In this document: positions 1-8,700 of the stretch, piece after piece | Layout of the letters: each line of letters starts with the position of its first letter | Position numbering within the stretch: the stretch's first letter is position 1 | Origin: Prevotellaceae bacterium | Lineage (GTDB): Bacteria; Bacteroidota; Bacteroidia; Bacteroidales; Paludibacteraceae | Length of the DNA stretch: 11,764 bases | Reading direction: 5' to 3' | NCBI GenBank assembly: GCA_031270425.1 | Contig: JAISXQ010000116.1 | Coordinates: 1 to 11,764 of the forward strand | Notes under the pieces: generated by a model | What the model was told of the DNA's origin: nothing | Database searches by the model: none | Seen by the model: the letters and a program-made list of their open reading frames with translations, nothing else | Made by a program: the position numbers and the translations under genes

Positions 1-819
1 TCATGCTGTATATTTTTAAGCATGATATCATGTAACAGTGAAAAATATACTGTAACTGAATATACGCCAAATAAAATAACGAATGTTCGATCTGTAAAGA
101 TTACGGAAGGATGTTTCAGTTCCATGTTCATTGTTGATTCATTACTATTCGGGGAAAACTACACGAATTGTATCTTTTCGGAATTACAGCCGAAAGAACT
201 GTTTGATACCCATGAACTGAGTTTGTTAAATGATAATATTGTCGGCAGAGGTTTCACCGATTATTCAAAAGATCTTTTTTTTATTTATAATATCATGGAT
301 GATAAAATCAAATGGATACCTTATCATCCGAAATTCAGATTTGAAGAAAGATACAATACACTTGTATATGACGGTTCTTTATGTGTAAATGACAATAAAG
401 GGGTTATTGTGTATGCTTCACGTTATTTTGATGAAGTCCTTTTTTACAATTCAGATGGAAAATTGCTGAACGGAACTTATTTTTCAAAAATAAAAAAACC
501 GGAATTATCAAAAATGTATTCAGGTGCTGATTATAAAACCATGCTTTACTTTTTCTCGGTTTACGGAACTCCTTCAAATTGTTATGTTACACGGATTGCA
601 AAACCATGGGACAGTCTTCCTAAAGGCAATGATTTATCAATTCCTACAGATATTCTAATATTTAACTGGGATGGGGTATTGATAGACACTTATCAATATG
701 AATCACTTATGTCGTCATTTTGCATTGATGAAGAAACGGGAAGGTCATATTGTATTATCAATCCGGAAATACCTGAGGATTTTTCGGTATATTTAACAGA
801 AATAAGTTTAAAAAAATGA
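1..819 (+). CDS. Putative BF3164-like / TolB-like six-bladed beta-propeller lipoprotein, 5' end outside window
   Basis: The frame is open from base 1 to a TGA at 817-819, giving 272 residues in the window. An ATG lies at 22, but the codons before it read SCCIFLS and continue into MISCNS. This looks like the hydrophobic end of a lipoprotein signal peptide with a lipobox-like M-I-S-C, so the true start probably lies left of the window. The body is rich in aromatic beta-strand repeats. Near the C-terminus (in-window residues 218-233) it has ILIFNWDGVLIDTYQY followed by FCIDEETGRSYCI, the 'variable-F-W-x-G ... ID-x-Y' pattern of BF3164-like (TolB-like) lipoproteins of Bacteroidota. These are surface or periplasmic propellers of unknown function, often near polysaccharide genes. 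It looks more AT-rich than the efflux operon and converges on it, so it is a separate unit. The family call is from pattern recognition only; the lipoprotein call rests on a partial signal sequence. Confidence 0.6.
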   Translation, partial: SCCIFLSMISCNSEKYTVTEYTPNKITNVRSVKITEGCFSSMFIVDSLLFGENYTNCIFSELQPKELFDTHELSLLNDNIVGRGFTDYSKDLFFIYNIMDDKIKWIPYHPKFRFEERYNTLVYDGSLCVNDNKGVIVYASRYFDEVLFYNSDGKLLNGTYFSKIKKPELSKMYSGADYKTMLYFFSVYGTPSNCYVTRIAKPWDSLPKGNDLSIPTDILIFNWDGVLIDTYQYESLMSSFCIDEETGRSYCIINPEIPEDFSVYLTEISLKK

Positions 820-884
820 AAAATGTTGCATAGTGATTCCGGGTGATACGTTCTGTATTGAAAACGGTGTTTCCAAGAACGTTA

Positions 885-911
885 GGGGCGTATGATTACG
901 CCGTTTCTTTG
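885..911. terminator. Candidate bidirectional terminator hairpin between convergent genes
   Basis: A perfect 6-bp stem, GGCGTA (887-892) and TACGCC (897-902) with a TGAT loop, is followed on the + strand by GTTTCTTT and a T-run at 915-920. An alternative longer pairing of AAACGG (862-867) with CCGTTT (901-906) also exists. It sits in the 118-base gap between two genes that end facing each other, the expected place for a shared terminator. The stem is short and the T tract is interrupted, so this is a moderate call. Confidence 0.4.
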
Positions 912-937
912 TACTTTTTTACTCCATGGGAAAATAA

Positions 938-3900
938 TCACTTACTCTTTTTTATCCCCATAAACAGCGGCAAAAACAGGCAAATCATCAGAAATGAAAA
1001 AAGCAAACCGCCCATACTTCCTACCGCCAACGGATACCAAAACGCTTCTTTGTAGCCCACAATGAACGGTATGAAACCGAGTACGGTGGAAATAACCGTA
1101 AGGAAAATGGGGCGCACTTTGGCGTTCCACGCTTTGAGATATGCTTTGAGCGGCGTTAAGCGCGGGTTTGCCGAACGGATATTGTTGTATTCGTTCAGCA
1201 GGTAAATGTTGGCGTTAACGGAAATGCCGGTAAGCAATATAAATGCGGCATAGCCGCCCTGGTCGAAATTCAGTCTGAAAAGGTAAAAAGTGAGAAACAG
1301 TCCGATATATGCAAGGGGAATGATGCAAATGACTGTAAACGGCTGTTTGAGCGAATTAAAAAGTACGCTTGTTGTAAAATATATGATTACGATTATCAAT
1401 AAAAGCAGAAAATATTGCGCCGAATTGTTTTCATCGCCCCACCAATACCTGTAATTTTCCGTTTCGGCTTTGTAACCCAAAGGCGCAGTGTCGTTGAATT
1501 TCTTTATTTCGCGTTCGGTAACTGTCCGGGCCTGGTCATACGCGCCGATGTAGTCGTATTGCACACAAAGCAGATATTGCTGATTTTCTTTGGCAATGTC
1601 GAGTGGGATTTGCGTTTTATCAATCGAGGCAATGTCTGAAATTCTAAATTCTTTGTCGCCTGTTTGTGCCGGAAAATGTTCCAAATTCCATATATCCAAT
1701 TCATTTGCCTGTTTGGAATACAGGCGAACGGGTACGGTTTGATTTTGCGAAAGCCAATAGCCTGTATTGATATTTCGCCCGAAAAGCGGCGTTAAGGTCT
1801 GGAAAATTTCTGCGGGTTGCAAGTTTTCCTGCGCCAAACGTTCTTTATTCAAATCGAAAGCAAATTCGGTGTAATCATCTTTGTACCAACTGAATTTGGA
1901 ATTTATGGTAACTTCTTTTATGCGTCGGTATTTGAGCAAACTGTCGCGTATGGTTTCTGCCCGCACCATCAATTCATCGTAGTTGTAGCCCAAAAGTTTG
2001 ATACGCGAACTGCCTGCCTGTTCCTTTACATCGTTGCTGAAACCGTCGCCCAAACCATATACGCCCCAACTGCCGCCACCCGTTTCTATGCTTTTGCTGA
2101 TAAGTTTCGATTTCAGCATATAAGGAAAACCGCTTCTTTGGTGTTCTTTTACAAAAAATATTTGAATGTTTGCGCGTTGTCCATTTTCAATTTGCGTTTC
2201 AAATTGGCGGACTTCCTTAAACTGCACAATGTAATTTTCCATTTTTTTAATAATAGCGTCCATTTGTTCTTTTGTAGAGCCGTAGGGCAAGGAGGCAGCA
2301 ACATACAGCGAGGTTTCGCCGCGCTCGCCGTCGGTGTAACTGCCGTTTGGCACTTTTTGCGCAAAAAGCCGTATTGTGCCGCCCAAAGCCACATCGGAAA
2401 CGGGCTTTATTTTTTCTTTATAAAAAACGGAACCTATGGTTTTGTTGTACAAATTTACCCAAAAACCGTTTTGTTCTTCCGTAATTTGATAATTCCTTTC
2501 ATTTTTTTGTTTTTCTATTTTATCGGGCAAAAGAAAAACAGGCAGTCCGAATGCCAAAACAAGCAAAACGACGAACAAAGCCCTGCGGCGACAAATAAAG
2601 AGAATTATTTTTTCGTAAATTTTATTGAAACGAACAAGCCTTTGCTTTTTATTTTTTGTCCACAGATTAAACAGATTTACACTGACTGTCTTACTTTTTT
2701 GTGTTAATTTGTGGACGTTGAAAACATCAGTCAGTGCAGGCACAAGAAACAGAGAAACAAAGAGCGAAACCGAAAGATTGACAATAATTATCAAGGAAAA
2801 ATCCTGCAAATTGGCGCGAATCCTTTCGTTCATAAAAAGAATGATAATCAGTGCGCCGACAGTGGTAAGCGTTGCTGTGAGAATTGCCAGAAACGCTTTT
2901 CGGTTGCCTTGATTGATGATTTGGTCGGACATAATAATAGCATTGTCGATAATTATTGTCAAGGAAATGGTCAAACCGGCCAAAGAATAAATTTGCATTT
3001 CCAACTTCAATAAACAGTAAAAAATTATCGCTATACCCACATTTGCAAGCAATGAAAGCAAAATTATCAGTGAATATTTCAAATTTCGATAAACTAATAA
3101 CACAAAAATGAGCAAAATCAGTACCGTCAAGCCCGAACGAAAATAAATTTTATTCATTTCGTTTTGAAGATATTCCGCCTCGTCATAGAGCAAGTGGATA
3201 TGATAACCATCGGGGAAACCTTTTTTGAGCGAGGAAAGTTTTTTCCGAATTTCGCTGCTGAGTTTTATCCTGTTGGCGGCGTCTGTTGCCGAAAACGACA
3301 GGTAAACGGAATTTAAACCGTTTATGCGGAAGTAACTTGAGGCTTCTTCCTCTTCGTAAGCAGTTGTTACGATTTGATTTAAGTAAATAATTTGTCCGTC
3401 GATGTTTTTTACCTGAATTTTCGACGGCTCAAATTGCTGATTATAATTTTCAGGAATTAAAGCCAATTGCAACCACTCGTTATCGCCGTCTGTTTTGCCG
3501 ATTTTTCCTGTTCCCAAAAATTCGCTGTACAGATTTGTCTCAATAGCGGCAAGTATATCGTTTACAGATATTTTCAAGTTTTTCAGTTGTGTGTTGTCGT
3601 ATTCCAAACGGTAAATCATCGGGCTTGCGCCTGCCACTTCAATTTTATCAATACCTTTGATATCGGCAAATTTCGGTTTTATATCTTCATTCACAAAACC
3701 GGTAATTTCCGACGGCGTACGGGGCGCATTTACCGAATACCGAAGAAAAGGATAGCGCACATCTGAGCTTGCGCCCGACATATAAATATACGGATAACTC
3801 ACGCCTTCGGGCATCGAACTCCACGATTGGCGAATAATGGTAGATACCTCGAAACGCGCCATATCGGTATTGACGTACTTTGAAAGGCGAATGCTGATGC

Positions 3901-4192
3901 TGCCTCGTCCCGCTCTCGAGAGCGAACTAATGCTTTCTATACCGTTTATCCGGCTCAACATAGATTCCAATTTCGAGGTAACTTCCGTTTCCACCACGCG
4001 AGCCGACTGTCCGTACATCGAAAAATACACATTGATTTGTGGCAGCGTTGCCGAAGGGTTTAACTTTACAGGCAGCAGTGGTATCAACAGCGCCCCAACA
4101 AGAAACAGACACGCAAAAACAACAATAGTCGAGAAGTTTTTTCTGCCCGACAATTGCTGTTTATCAATATGTTCCGCCTCATTTTTTATCAT
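938..4192 (-). CDS. Efflux RND transporter permease subunit (permease B)
   Basis: This is an inner-membrane proton-driven RND (AcrB/MdtBC-like) pump subunit of about 1084 residues, close to the usual 1020-1070 plus an insert. After a cytoplasmic N-tail, TM1 is at about 21-40, followed by a periplasmic porter domain. TM2-TM6 span about 350-488, with D416-N417 in IIIDNAII where AcrB has its TM4 Asp pair. TM7 lies in RRRALFVVLLVL and is followed by a second periplasmic domain. TM8-TM12 end the protein, with an Asn-based GISVNANI (N993) where AcrB carries its TM10 Lys. I chose the ATG at 4192, which overlaps the TolC gene by 14 bases and suggests translational coupling. An upstream in-frame ATG at 4255 would add 21 residues encoded by TolC sequence and the heptad repeat. 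The start codon itself is built from the end of a heptad array. Residues 493-512 are encoded by a palindromic repeat (see 2654-2716). It is the last gene of the operon. Confidence 0.93.
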   Translation of the reverse strand: MIKNEAEHIDKQQLSGRKNFSTIVVFACLFLVGALLIPLLPVKLNPSATLPQINVYFSMYGQSARVVETEVTSKLESMLSRINGIESISSLSRAGRGSISIRLSKYVNTDMARFEVSTIIRQSWSSMPEGVSYPYIYMSGASSDVRYPFLRYSVNAPRTPSEITGFVNEDIKPKFADIKGIDKIEVAGASPMIYRLEYDNTQLKNLKISVNDILAAIETNLYSEFLGTGKIGKTDGDNEWLQLALIPENYNQQFEPSKIQVKNIDGQIIYLNQIVTTAYEEEEASSYFRINGLNSVYLSFSATDAANRIKLSSEIRKKLSSLKKGFPDGYHIHLLYDEAEYLQNEMNKIYFRSGLTVLILLIFVLLVYRNLKYSLIILLSLLANVGIAIIFYCLLKLEMQIYSLAGLTISLTIIIDNAIIMSDQIINQGNRKAFLAILTATLTTVGALIIILFMNERIRANLQDFSLIIIVNLSVSLFVSLFLVPALTDVFNVHKLTQKSKTVSVNLFNLWTKNKKQRLVRFNKIYEKIILFICRRRALFVVLLVLAFGLPVFLLPDKIEKQKNERNYQITEEQNGFWVNLYNKTIGSVFYKEKIKPVSDVALGGTIRLFAQKVPNGSYTDGERGETSLYVAASLPYGSTKEQMDAIIKKMENYIVQFKEVRQFETQIENGQRANIQIFFVKEHQRSGFPYMLKSKLISKSIETGGGSWGVYGLGDGFSNDVKEQAGSSRIKLLGYNYDELMVRAETIRDSLLKYRRIKEVTINSKFSWYKDDYTEFAFDLNKERLAQENLQPAEIFQTLTPLFGRNINTGYWLSQNQTVPVRLYSKQANELDIWNLEHFPAQTGDKEFRISDIASIDKTQIPLDIAKENQQYLLCVQYDYIGAYDQARTVTEREIKKFNDTAPLGYKAETENYRYWWGDENNSAQYFLLLLIIVIIYFTTSVLFNSLKQPFTVICIIPLAYIGLFLTFYLFRLNFDQGGYAAFILLTGISVNANIYLLNEYNNIRSANPRLTPLKAYLKAWNAKVRPIFLTVISTVLGFIPFIVGYKEAFWYPLAVGSMGGLLFSFLMICLFLPLFMGIKKSK
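2654..2716. repeat. Palindromic repeat (CCACAGATT family) read in frame inside permease B
   Basis: GTCCACAGATTAAACA (2658-2673) is matched in inverted orientation by TGTTAATTTGTGGAC (2702-2716), with one mismatch and one indel. The segment between them is 28 bases. The left part, TTTTGTCCACAGATTAAACAGAT, is 20/23 identical to a copy in the O-antigen-ligase-like gene (11592-11621). On the minus strand the element is translated without a stop as roughly residues 493-512 of permease B, in the cytoplasmic linker between TM6 and TM7. I read it as an inserted dispersed repeat rather than ancestral pump sequence. The two-copy match and the inverted arms are seen directly; insertion is inferred. Confidence 0.7.
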
Positions 4193-5675
4193 TCGTAATT
4201 CGTAATTCGTAATTGAAAAATTCCCCTCCCAACTCCTGTTTGTTGAAAAAATCATAAAGCGTCAATCGGCGCAGTTTGTAGTAATTCACCCAATAGTCGC
4301 GCAGGGCGGAAATATAATTGCGTTGCGCGGTATTTTGCCGGTTTTGCGCCAAAGTAAGTGCGCTTAAATCGGCTTTTCCCAAAATAAAGCGTTCTTTATT
4401 TACATTGTAAGCCATATTTGCCAATGCTAATGCTTCTTCCGCACTGTTTATCAAATCCTGCTGGATGTTAAAATCGCTAACCGTCATCACTACGTCCTGT
4501 TCCATTGCGATTTCGCGTTGCTGAATGGAAATTTTGGTTACATTCAAATTATTGAGAGCCATATTAGCCCGCCCTTTCCGCACGCCCCAATCAAGAACAG
4601 GAATGGTAAGGCCGATGCTTACAACGTCCTGCCGCAAAGGATCTGTATAAACCTGCCGCAAAGTGTTGCCTACCTGATTGAAACCCACGCTTGCCGAAAA
4701 ACTTGCATCAAAATTGGAACTGCGCTTTGTGCGTTCCACTTCTCTTTCGGCTTCCAAATGTTCCAAGCGATTGGAAAGATAATCGGGGTTGTTTTTTTGC
4801 GTAAAAGCAAGCGCTTCTTCTGCCGAAATTATCAGGTTGGAAGGGCGGACAGGCAAAGTGATTTTTACCTGCGTATTTTTATCAAGATTAAGACACGAAA
4901 CAAATCCGAACATAGCGCGTTTCAGTCCTGTTTCCGCATTTTTCAGTGCGTTTTTTGCATTGACGGCGTCTAATTTCAGCGTTAATAAATCAGCTTGCGC
5001 AATGGCGGCGATTTTCTGTTTTTCCGTTCCGATGCGGTAAAGCGTGTCGGCGGAAGTCAAATTGTCCTGCGCAATTTCGTATTCTTTTTGCGCCATTGCC
5101 AACGCAAAAAAATACTGAATGACGGTTTCCGAAATTTCCTCGCGGGCATACAGAAAATCGCGTTTTGCTTTTTCGTAGCGCAACGGTTCAATTTTTTTCT
5201 CCCACTTAAAACTGTTAAACCCGAACAGCGACTGCGAATAACCAATACGAAAAGGAACGGAACTAAACTGGGAGGTGTTGCCTTCTATATTTTTCAAGTA
5301 ACCCAATTCGGTATCAATAAAAAAGGTACCGCCCGTCAAATCAAAATTCTGTTGAACAGACAAATTTCCATAACTGTAAAAAGATTGCTGACTGCGGTAG
5401 ACGTCCTGATTCAGTTCCGAATCGTAACGCTGCGTAATGTGTCGGTTGTACCGCAAAGGCGTGGCATTCAGCGTAACAGACGGCAAACGCTCCGCCTTAA
5501 ACGAGCGGTACTGCCAATACCCCGACAAATACAGGTTTTTCGCCCTGAATGCCTGCAAGGAACTGTCGGTCGCAATTTCAATTGAGCGTTCCAATGTCAA
5601 TTCTGTGTTTTGGGAAAAAATATCACAAAACACAAAACAAGACAAAATGATTATAAAGAACCGATTATTTCTCAT
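4179..5675 (-). CDS. TolC-family outer membrane efflux protein (OEP)
   Basis: This is an outer-membrane channel subunit of the tripartite pump, 498 residues, a normal length for the family. It begins with a signal peptide (MRNNRFFIIILSCFVFCDIFSQ, likely cleaved near residue 21). Two tandem OEP halves follow, with the usual long amphipathic helices rich in Ala, Asn and Gln: the first around residues 25-250 with 'YFFALAMAQKEYEIAQDNL', the second around 280-475 with LTIPVLDWGVRKGRANMAL and LTLAQNRQNTAQRNYISALRDYW. It lies between the two permease genes: 25 bases after permease A and overlapping permease B by 14 bases. Its C-terminus (about residues 488-495, NYELRITN) comes from a heptad DNA repeat and is not expected to be part of the native fold. 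The ATG at 5675 follows directly on another degenerate heptad array. Confidence 0.95.
   Translation of the reverse strand: MRNNRFFIIILSCFVFCDIFSQNTELTLERSIEIATDSSLQAFRAKNLYLSGYWQYRSFKAERLPSVTLNATPLRYNRHITQRYDSELNQDVYRSQQSFYSYGNLSVQQNFDLTGGTFFIDTELGYLKNIEGNTSQFSSVPFRIGYSQSLFGFNSFKWEKKIEPLRYEKAKRDFLYAREEISETVIQYFFALAMAQKEYEIAQDNLTSADTLYRIGTEKQKIAAIAQADLLTLKLDAVNAKNALKNAETGLKRAMFGFVSCLNLDKNTQVKITLPVRPSNLIISAEEALAFTQKNNPDYLSNRLEHLEAEREVERTKRSSNFDASFSASVGFNQVGNTLRQVYTDPLRQDVVSIGLTIPVLDWGVRKGRANMALNNLNVTKISIQQREIAMEQDVVMTVSDFNIQQDLINSAEEALALANMAYNVNKERFILGKADLSALTLAQNRQNTAQRNYISALRDYWVNYYKLRRLTLYDFFNKQELGGEFFNYELRITNDKK
4191..4215 (-). repeat. Three-copy AATTACG heptad array at the TolC/permease B junction
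   Basis: On the minus strand this is AATTACG three times followed by AAT. Its + strand right end, TAATTCGTAATTG (4203-4215), is identical to the right ends of the elements at 7283 and 9218, but no left partner is found nearby, so it is a solo half. It encodes NYELRITN (residues 488-495) near the TolC C-terminus. Its last two bases supply the AT of the permease B start codon. A purine-rich GGGAGGGG (minus strand, 4223-4230) lies 30 bases before that start, so the array separates a possible ribosome-binding site from the ATG. Confidence 0.9.
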
Positions 5676-5702
5676 AATTTCTAATTTCTAATTCCTAATT
5701 TT
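5676..5702 (-). repeat. Degenerate heptad array filling the permease A/TolC gap
   Basis: On the + strand the units read TAATTTC, TAATTTC, TAATTCC, TAATTTT: a period-7 array related to TAATTCG but with the CG decayed. It fills all 25 bases between the permease A stop and the TolC start, leaving no separate Shine-Dalgarno-like sequence. It has the same orientation as the array at 4191-4215. The period-7 structure is plain; the relation to the intact arrays is inferred from spacing and the shared TAATT core. Confidence 0.7.
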
Positions 5703-8700
5703 ACTCGTTTCTGTAAATAAACCAATAAACCAAAGGCACAACAAATAAACTTACAAGCGTACCCACCAACATTCCGCCGATGGTGGCTATGGCAAGCGGT
5801 TTTTCAAGTTGCGAGCCTAAATCGCTTGTGAAAAGCAGCGGCAACATACATACAATAGAAGTTAAACTTGTCATCACAATGGCTTTCAAGCGGCGGCGGC
5901 CTGCCTCGTGAATGACTTCCATGAGCGGCAGACCTTCTTTGCGCAACTGATTCATCACATCCACTTTCAAAATCGAGTCGTTGATAACAATACCGCAGGT
6001 TACAACAATGCCGATGCACGACATCAGGTTGAGCGTATGTCCGCAAACAATCAGCAAACCTAATGCCGCCGAAATGTCGATCGGAATTTCCAACAATACG
6101 ATGAAAGGTTGTTTGAAATTTCCGAACTGGGCCGTCAATATGAAATACATCAACAAAAGCGATACCAGCAAAATTATTATCAGCTCATTGATCATCGTTT
6201 GATTCGTAAAGTACGTTCCTGAAAAATCGACGTCCCATTTTTCGTTTCGTATATTTTCTTTTTCTACCGTTTCAACGATTTTTCCCGCTTGCTTTGTTTC
6301 GTAATAATAAAACGGAATAAACACGCCTGCTTTGCCTGCGGTAATGGTTTTCAAATCTTCGGAAGGCGTAACGCTCACAAAAGCCGAAAGAGGCGCTTTG
6401 TTAATTCGTCCGTCGGGGTTTTGCGAAACGTCAATCAGCGTTTGTTCCAAAATCCTGCTTACCGTCTTTTCGTCATCGGCAAGCATCACAGGCAAATATT
6501 GCCGCTGCGAGCGCAAAGTAGCAAAAGAGTTTTCCTTAAACGCCGTGCGCAATGCCTGATAAACGATATTGTACGGCACATTGTAAAGCAACAGTTTTTC
6601 GCGGTCGACATGCAAATTCAGCTGGTTTTGAAACGAATTGCCTGCGGGTTTTTCGCCTGTGAGTTTGGTCAAATCGTTTTCCAAAGCGTGAATTTCATTT
6701 GCCTCGACGGCGTGGTTTTTACTTTTGCTGTAATATTCTACAATTAAGTCCGCTTCGCCTGTGGAAAATATTTTTTCAAACAACGTTCCGGGCGGAGAGA
6801 AACTGACGAGCGTAGTGGGATAATTTTCCGATATATAAGAATTTATCTTTGTTTTTATTTCCAAAATTTCTTCGGGTGTTTCGGTACGGATATAAAATTG
6901 CGACTGTGAGGCAGTCATATCTTCGTCACGGTCGAGCATAAACTGTTGTTCGCCCACAAGCGCCGACTGCTCCTGCACAAGCGAACCGAGCACAGCCGAA
7001 AGTTGCGTGCAACGCTCGCGATTTTCCTGCAAATGTATGTTTTCGTTCCAATCAATATTCAACAGCACTTCGCTTTGCCGGATATCAGGCATTTTTTCTT
7101 TTGGAATGATTAAAAATAACAGAAAACAAAGCGGTACGGCAAGGATAACCGTTGCCAAAGAAGTTTTTTTATGGGCAAAAACCCAATTAATTCCCCAATC
7201 ATAAACATTCCAATTACGAATTACGAATTTAAAATTACGCTTTTTGTTTCTTTTCGTAATTCGTAATTGATAATTCGTAATTGAATAAAGTGATTTGTAC
7301 ACTACAGGAATAAAAATAATCCCGACAACGTATGAAACCATCAGCCCGATGGTCACGGAAAACGCCTGGTCGGAAAAAATTGCACCTGCAATGCCGCTCA
7401 TAAATATCAAGGGCAGGAAAACCGAAATATTTGTCAGCGCGGAACTCAGCATCGGCGTTGTGATTTCGGCTGTACCGCGTGCGCAGGCGTCGTCGAGCGG
7501 CTTCCCGCGGCGGCGGTGCTGCCCGATATTGTCGGTAACAACAATGGAATTGTCAATCATATTGCCCGAAGCGAGTATCAAACCCGTGAGCGAAACCACA
7601 TTGAGCGAAAGTCGGCAAATGTAGAAAACCAGCAAACTGATTACCAGTGACACAAAAAGCCCAAAACCGATAACAATAGAGGTTTTCCCGTCTTTCAGAA
7701 AAACCACTGAAACCAAAAACACAAACAGAAATGCTAAAATCAGGTTTTGCTGTAAGTTAGAAATGGAATAGTCGAGCAGCGCGGTTTGACTTTGGCTTAC
7801 GTTAAATTCTATGTCGGGGTAATCTTTGCGAAACTGTTCCAACGTCTTATCAACCGCTTGCTGCATCTTGCTCATACTCACGTCGTTTTGCTTGATAACC
7901 GACAACACTACCGCACGTTTGCCATTGTACATTGCAATACCTTTTTCCTTTACAGGCGCAGTTTCTACACGTGCTACGTCTTTAAGTCGGTAAATGCGGT
8001 CGTTTTTGCGCAGATACATATTTTGCACGTCTCCCACCGTGCGCAGCACCGACGAAAAACGTATCACATATTCCAAATAACCATCGCGTACAAGCATACT
8101 TCCCGGCTCTGTGTTGTTGCTGTTCAGCGTGTTTTCAATGTCAGTCAGCGTAATGCCGCTCACATCGAGCAACTGCCTGTCGGGCGTAATCACCACCTGC
8201 TCGCTTACTGTTCCCGAAATGTCAACCATCGCCACTTCAGGCAGTTGTTCAAAGCGGCGGCGAATAACACTTGCAGCAAAATTGCTGAGTTCAATAAAGT
8301 TCTCATTTTTTTCTTTCAGCGTTAATTCAAGATTAAAAACAGGAATGTCCGTAGTGCTTGCCTTAATTACGCGCGGACGTTCCGTTTCGCGCGGCAGATA
8401 GTTCATTGCCGCATCAATTTTTTCATTTACTTCAATAAAGGCGAGGTCGGTATTTGTGCCGTAATCAAATTCGAGGCGAATAACCGCACTGCCGTCCCGC
8501 GTTTCGCTGTGAATATCGCGCAACCGCCCTACCTGCATCAGTTGCTCGCGCACAGAACTGACAACCGTGTTTTCCAGTTCCCGCGCCGACGCGTTTTGCC
8601 CCGAAACCTGCACCGATATTTCGGGTATGGGAATGTCGGGCAGCAACGAAACGGGAATATTCAAATAGGCGAATATTCCAAGTATGAACAGCGCTAAAAA

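Noticed and set aside
843..1055. Open frame of 70 codons on the + strand downstream of the first gene.
   Set aside because: It runs into the antisense of permease B's 3' end, spans the presumed terminator and shows no recognisable protein pattern.
1817..2707. Long open frame of 296 codons on the + strand.
   Set aside because: It lies wholly antisense to permease B, is rich in Phe, Cys and Gln with no recognisable domain, and matches the usual antisense opening produced by the codon use of the real gene.
4193..4255. Upstream ATG at 4255 as the start of permease B.
   Set aside because: The added 21 residues are TolC codons and heptad repeat in another frame; the ATG at 4192 gives a family-like short cytoplasmic N-tail and a typical 14-base overlap.
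5804..6046. Minus-strand 80-codon frame and other short frames inside permease A.
   Set aside because: These are alternate-frame shadows of permease A with no independent start signal or recognisable domain.
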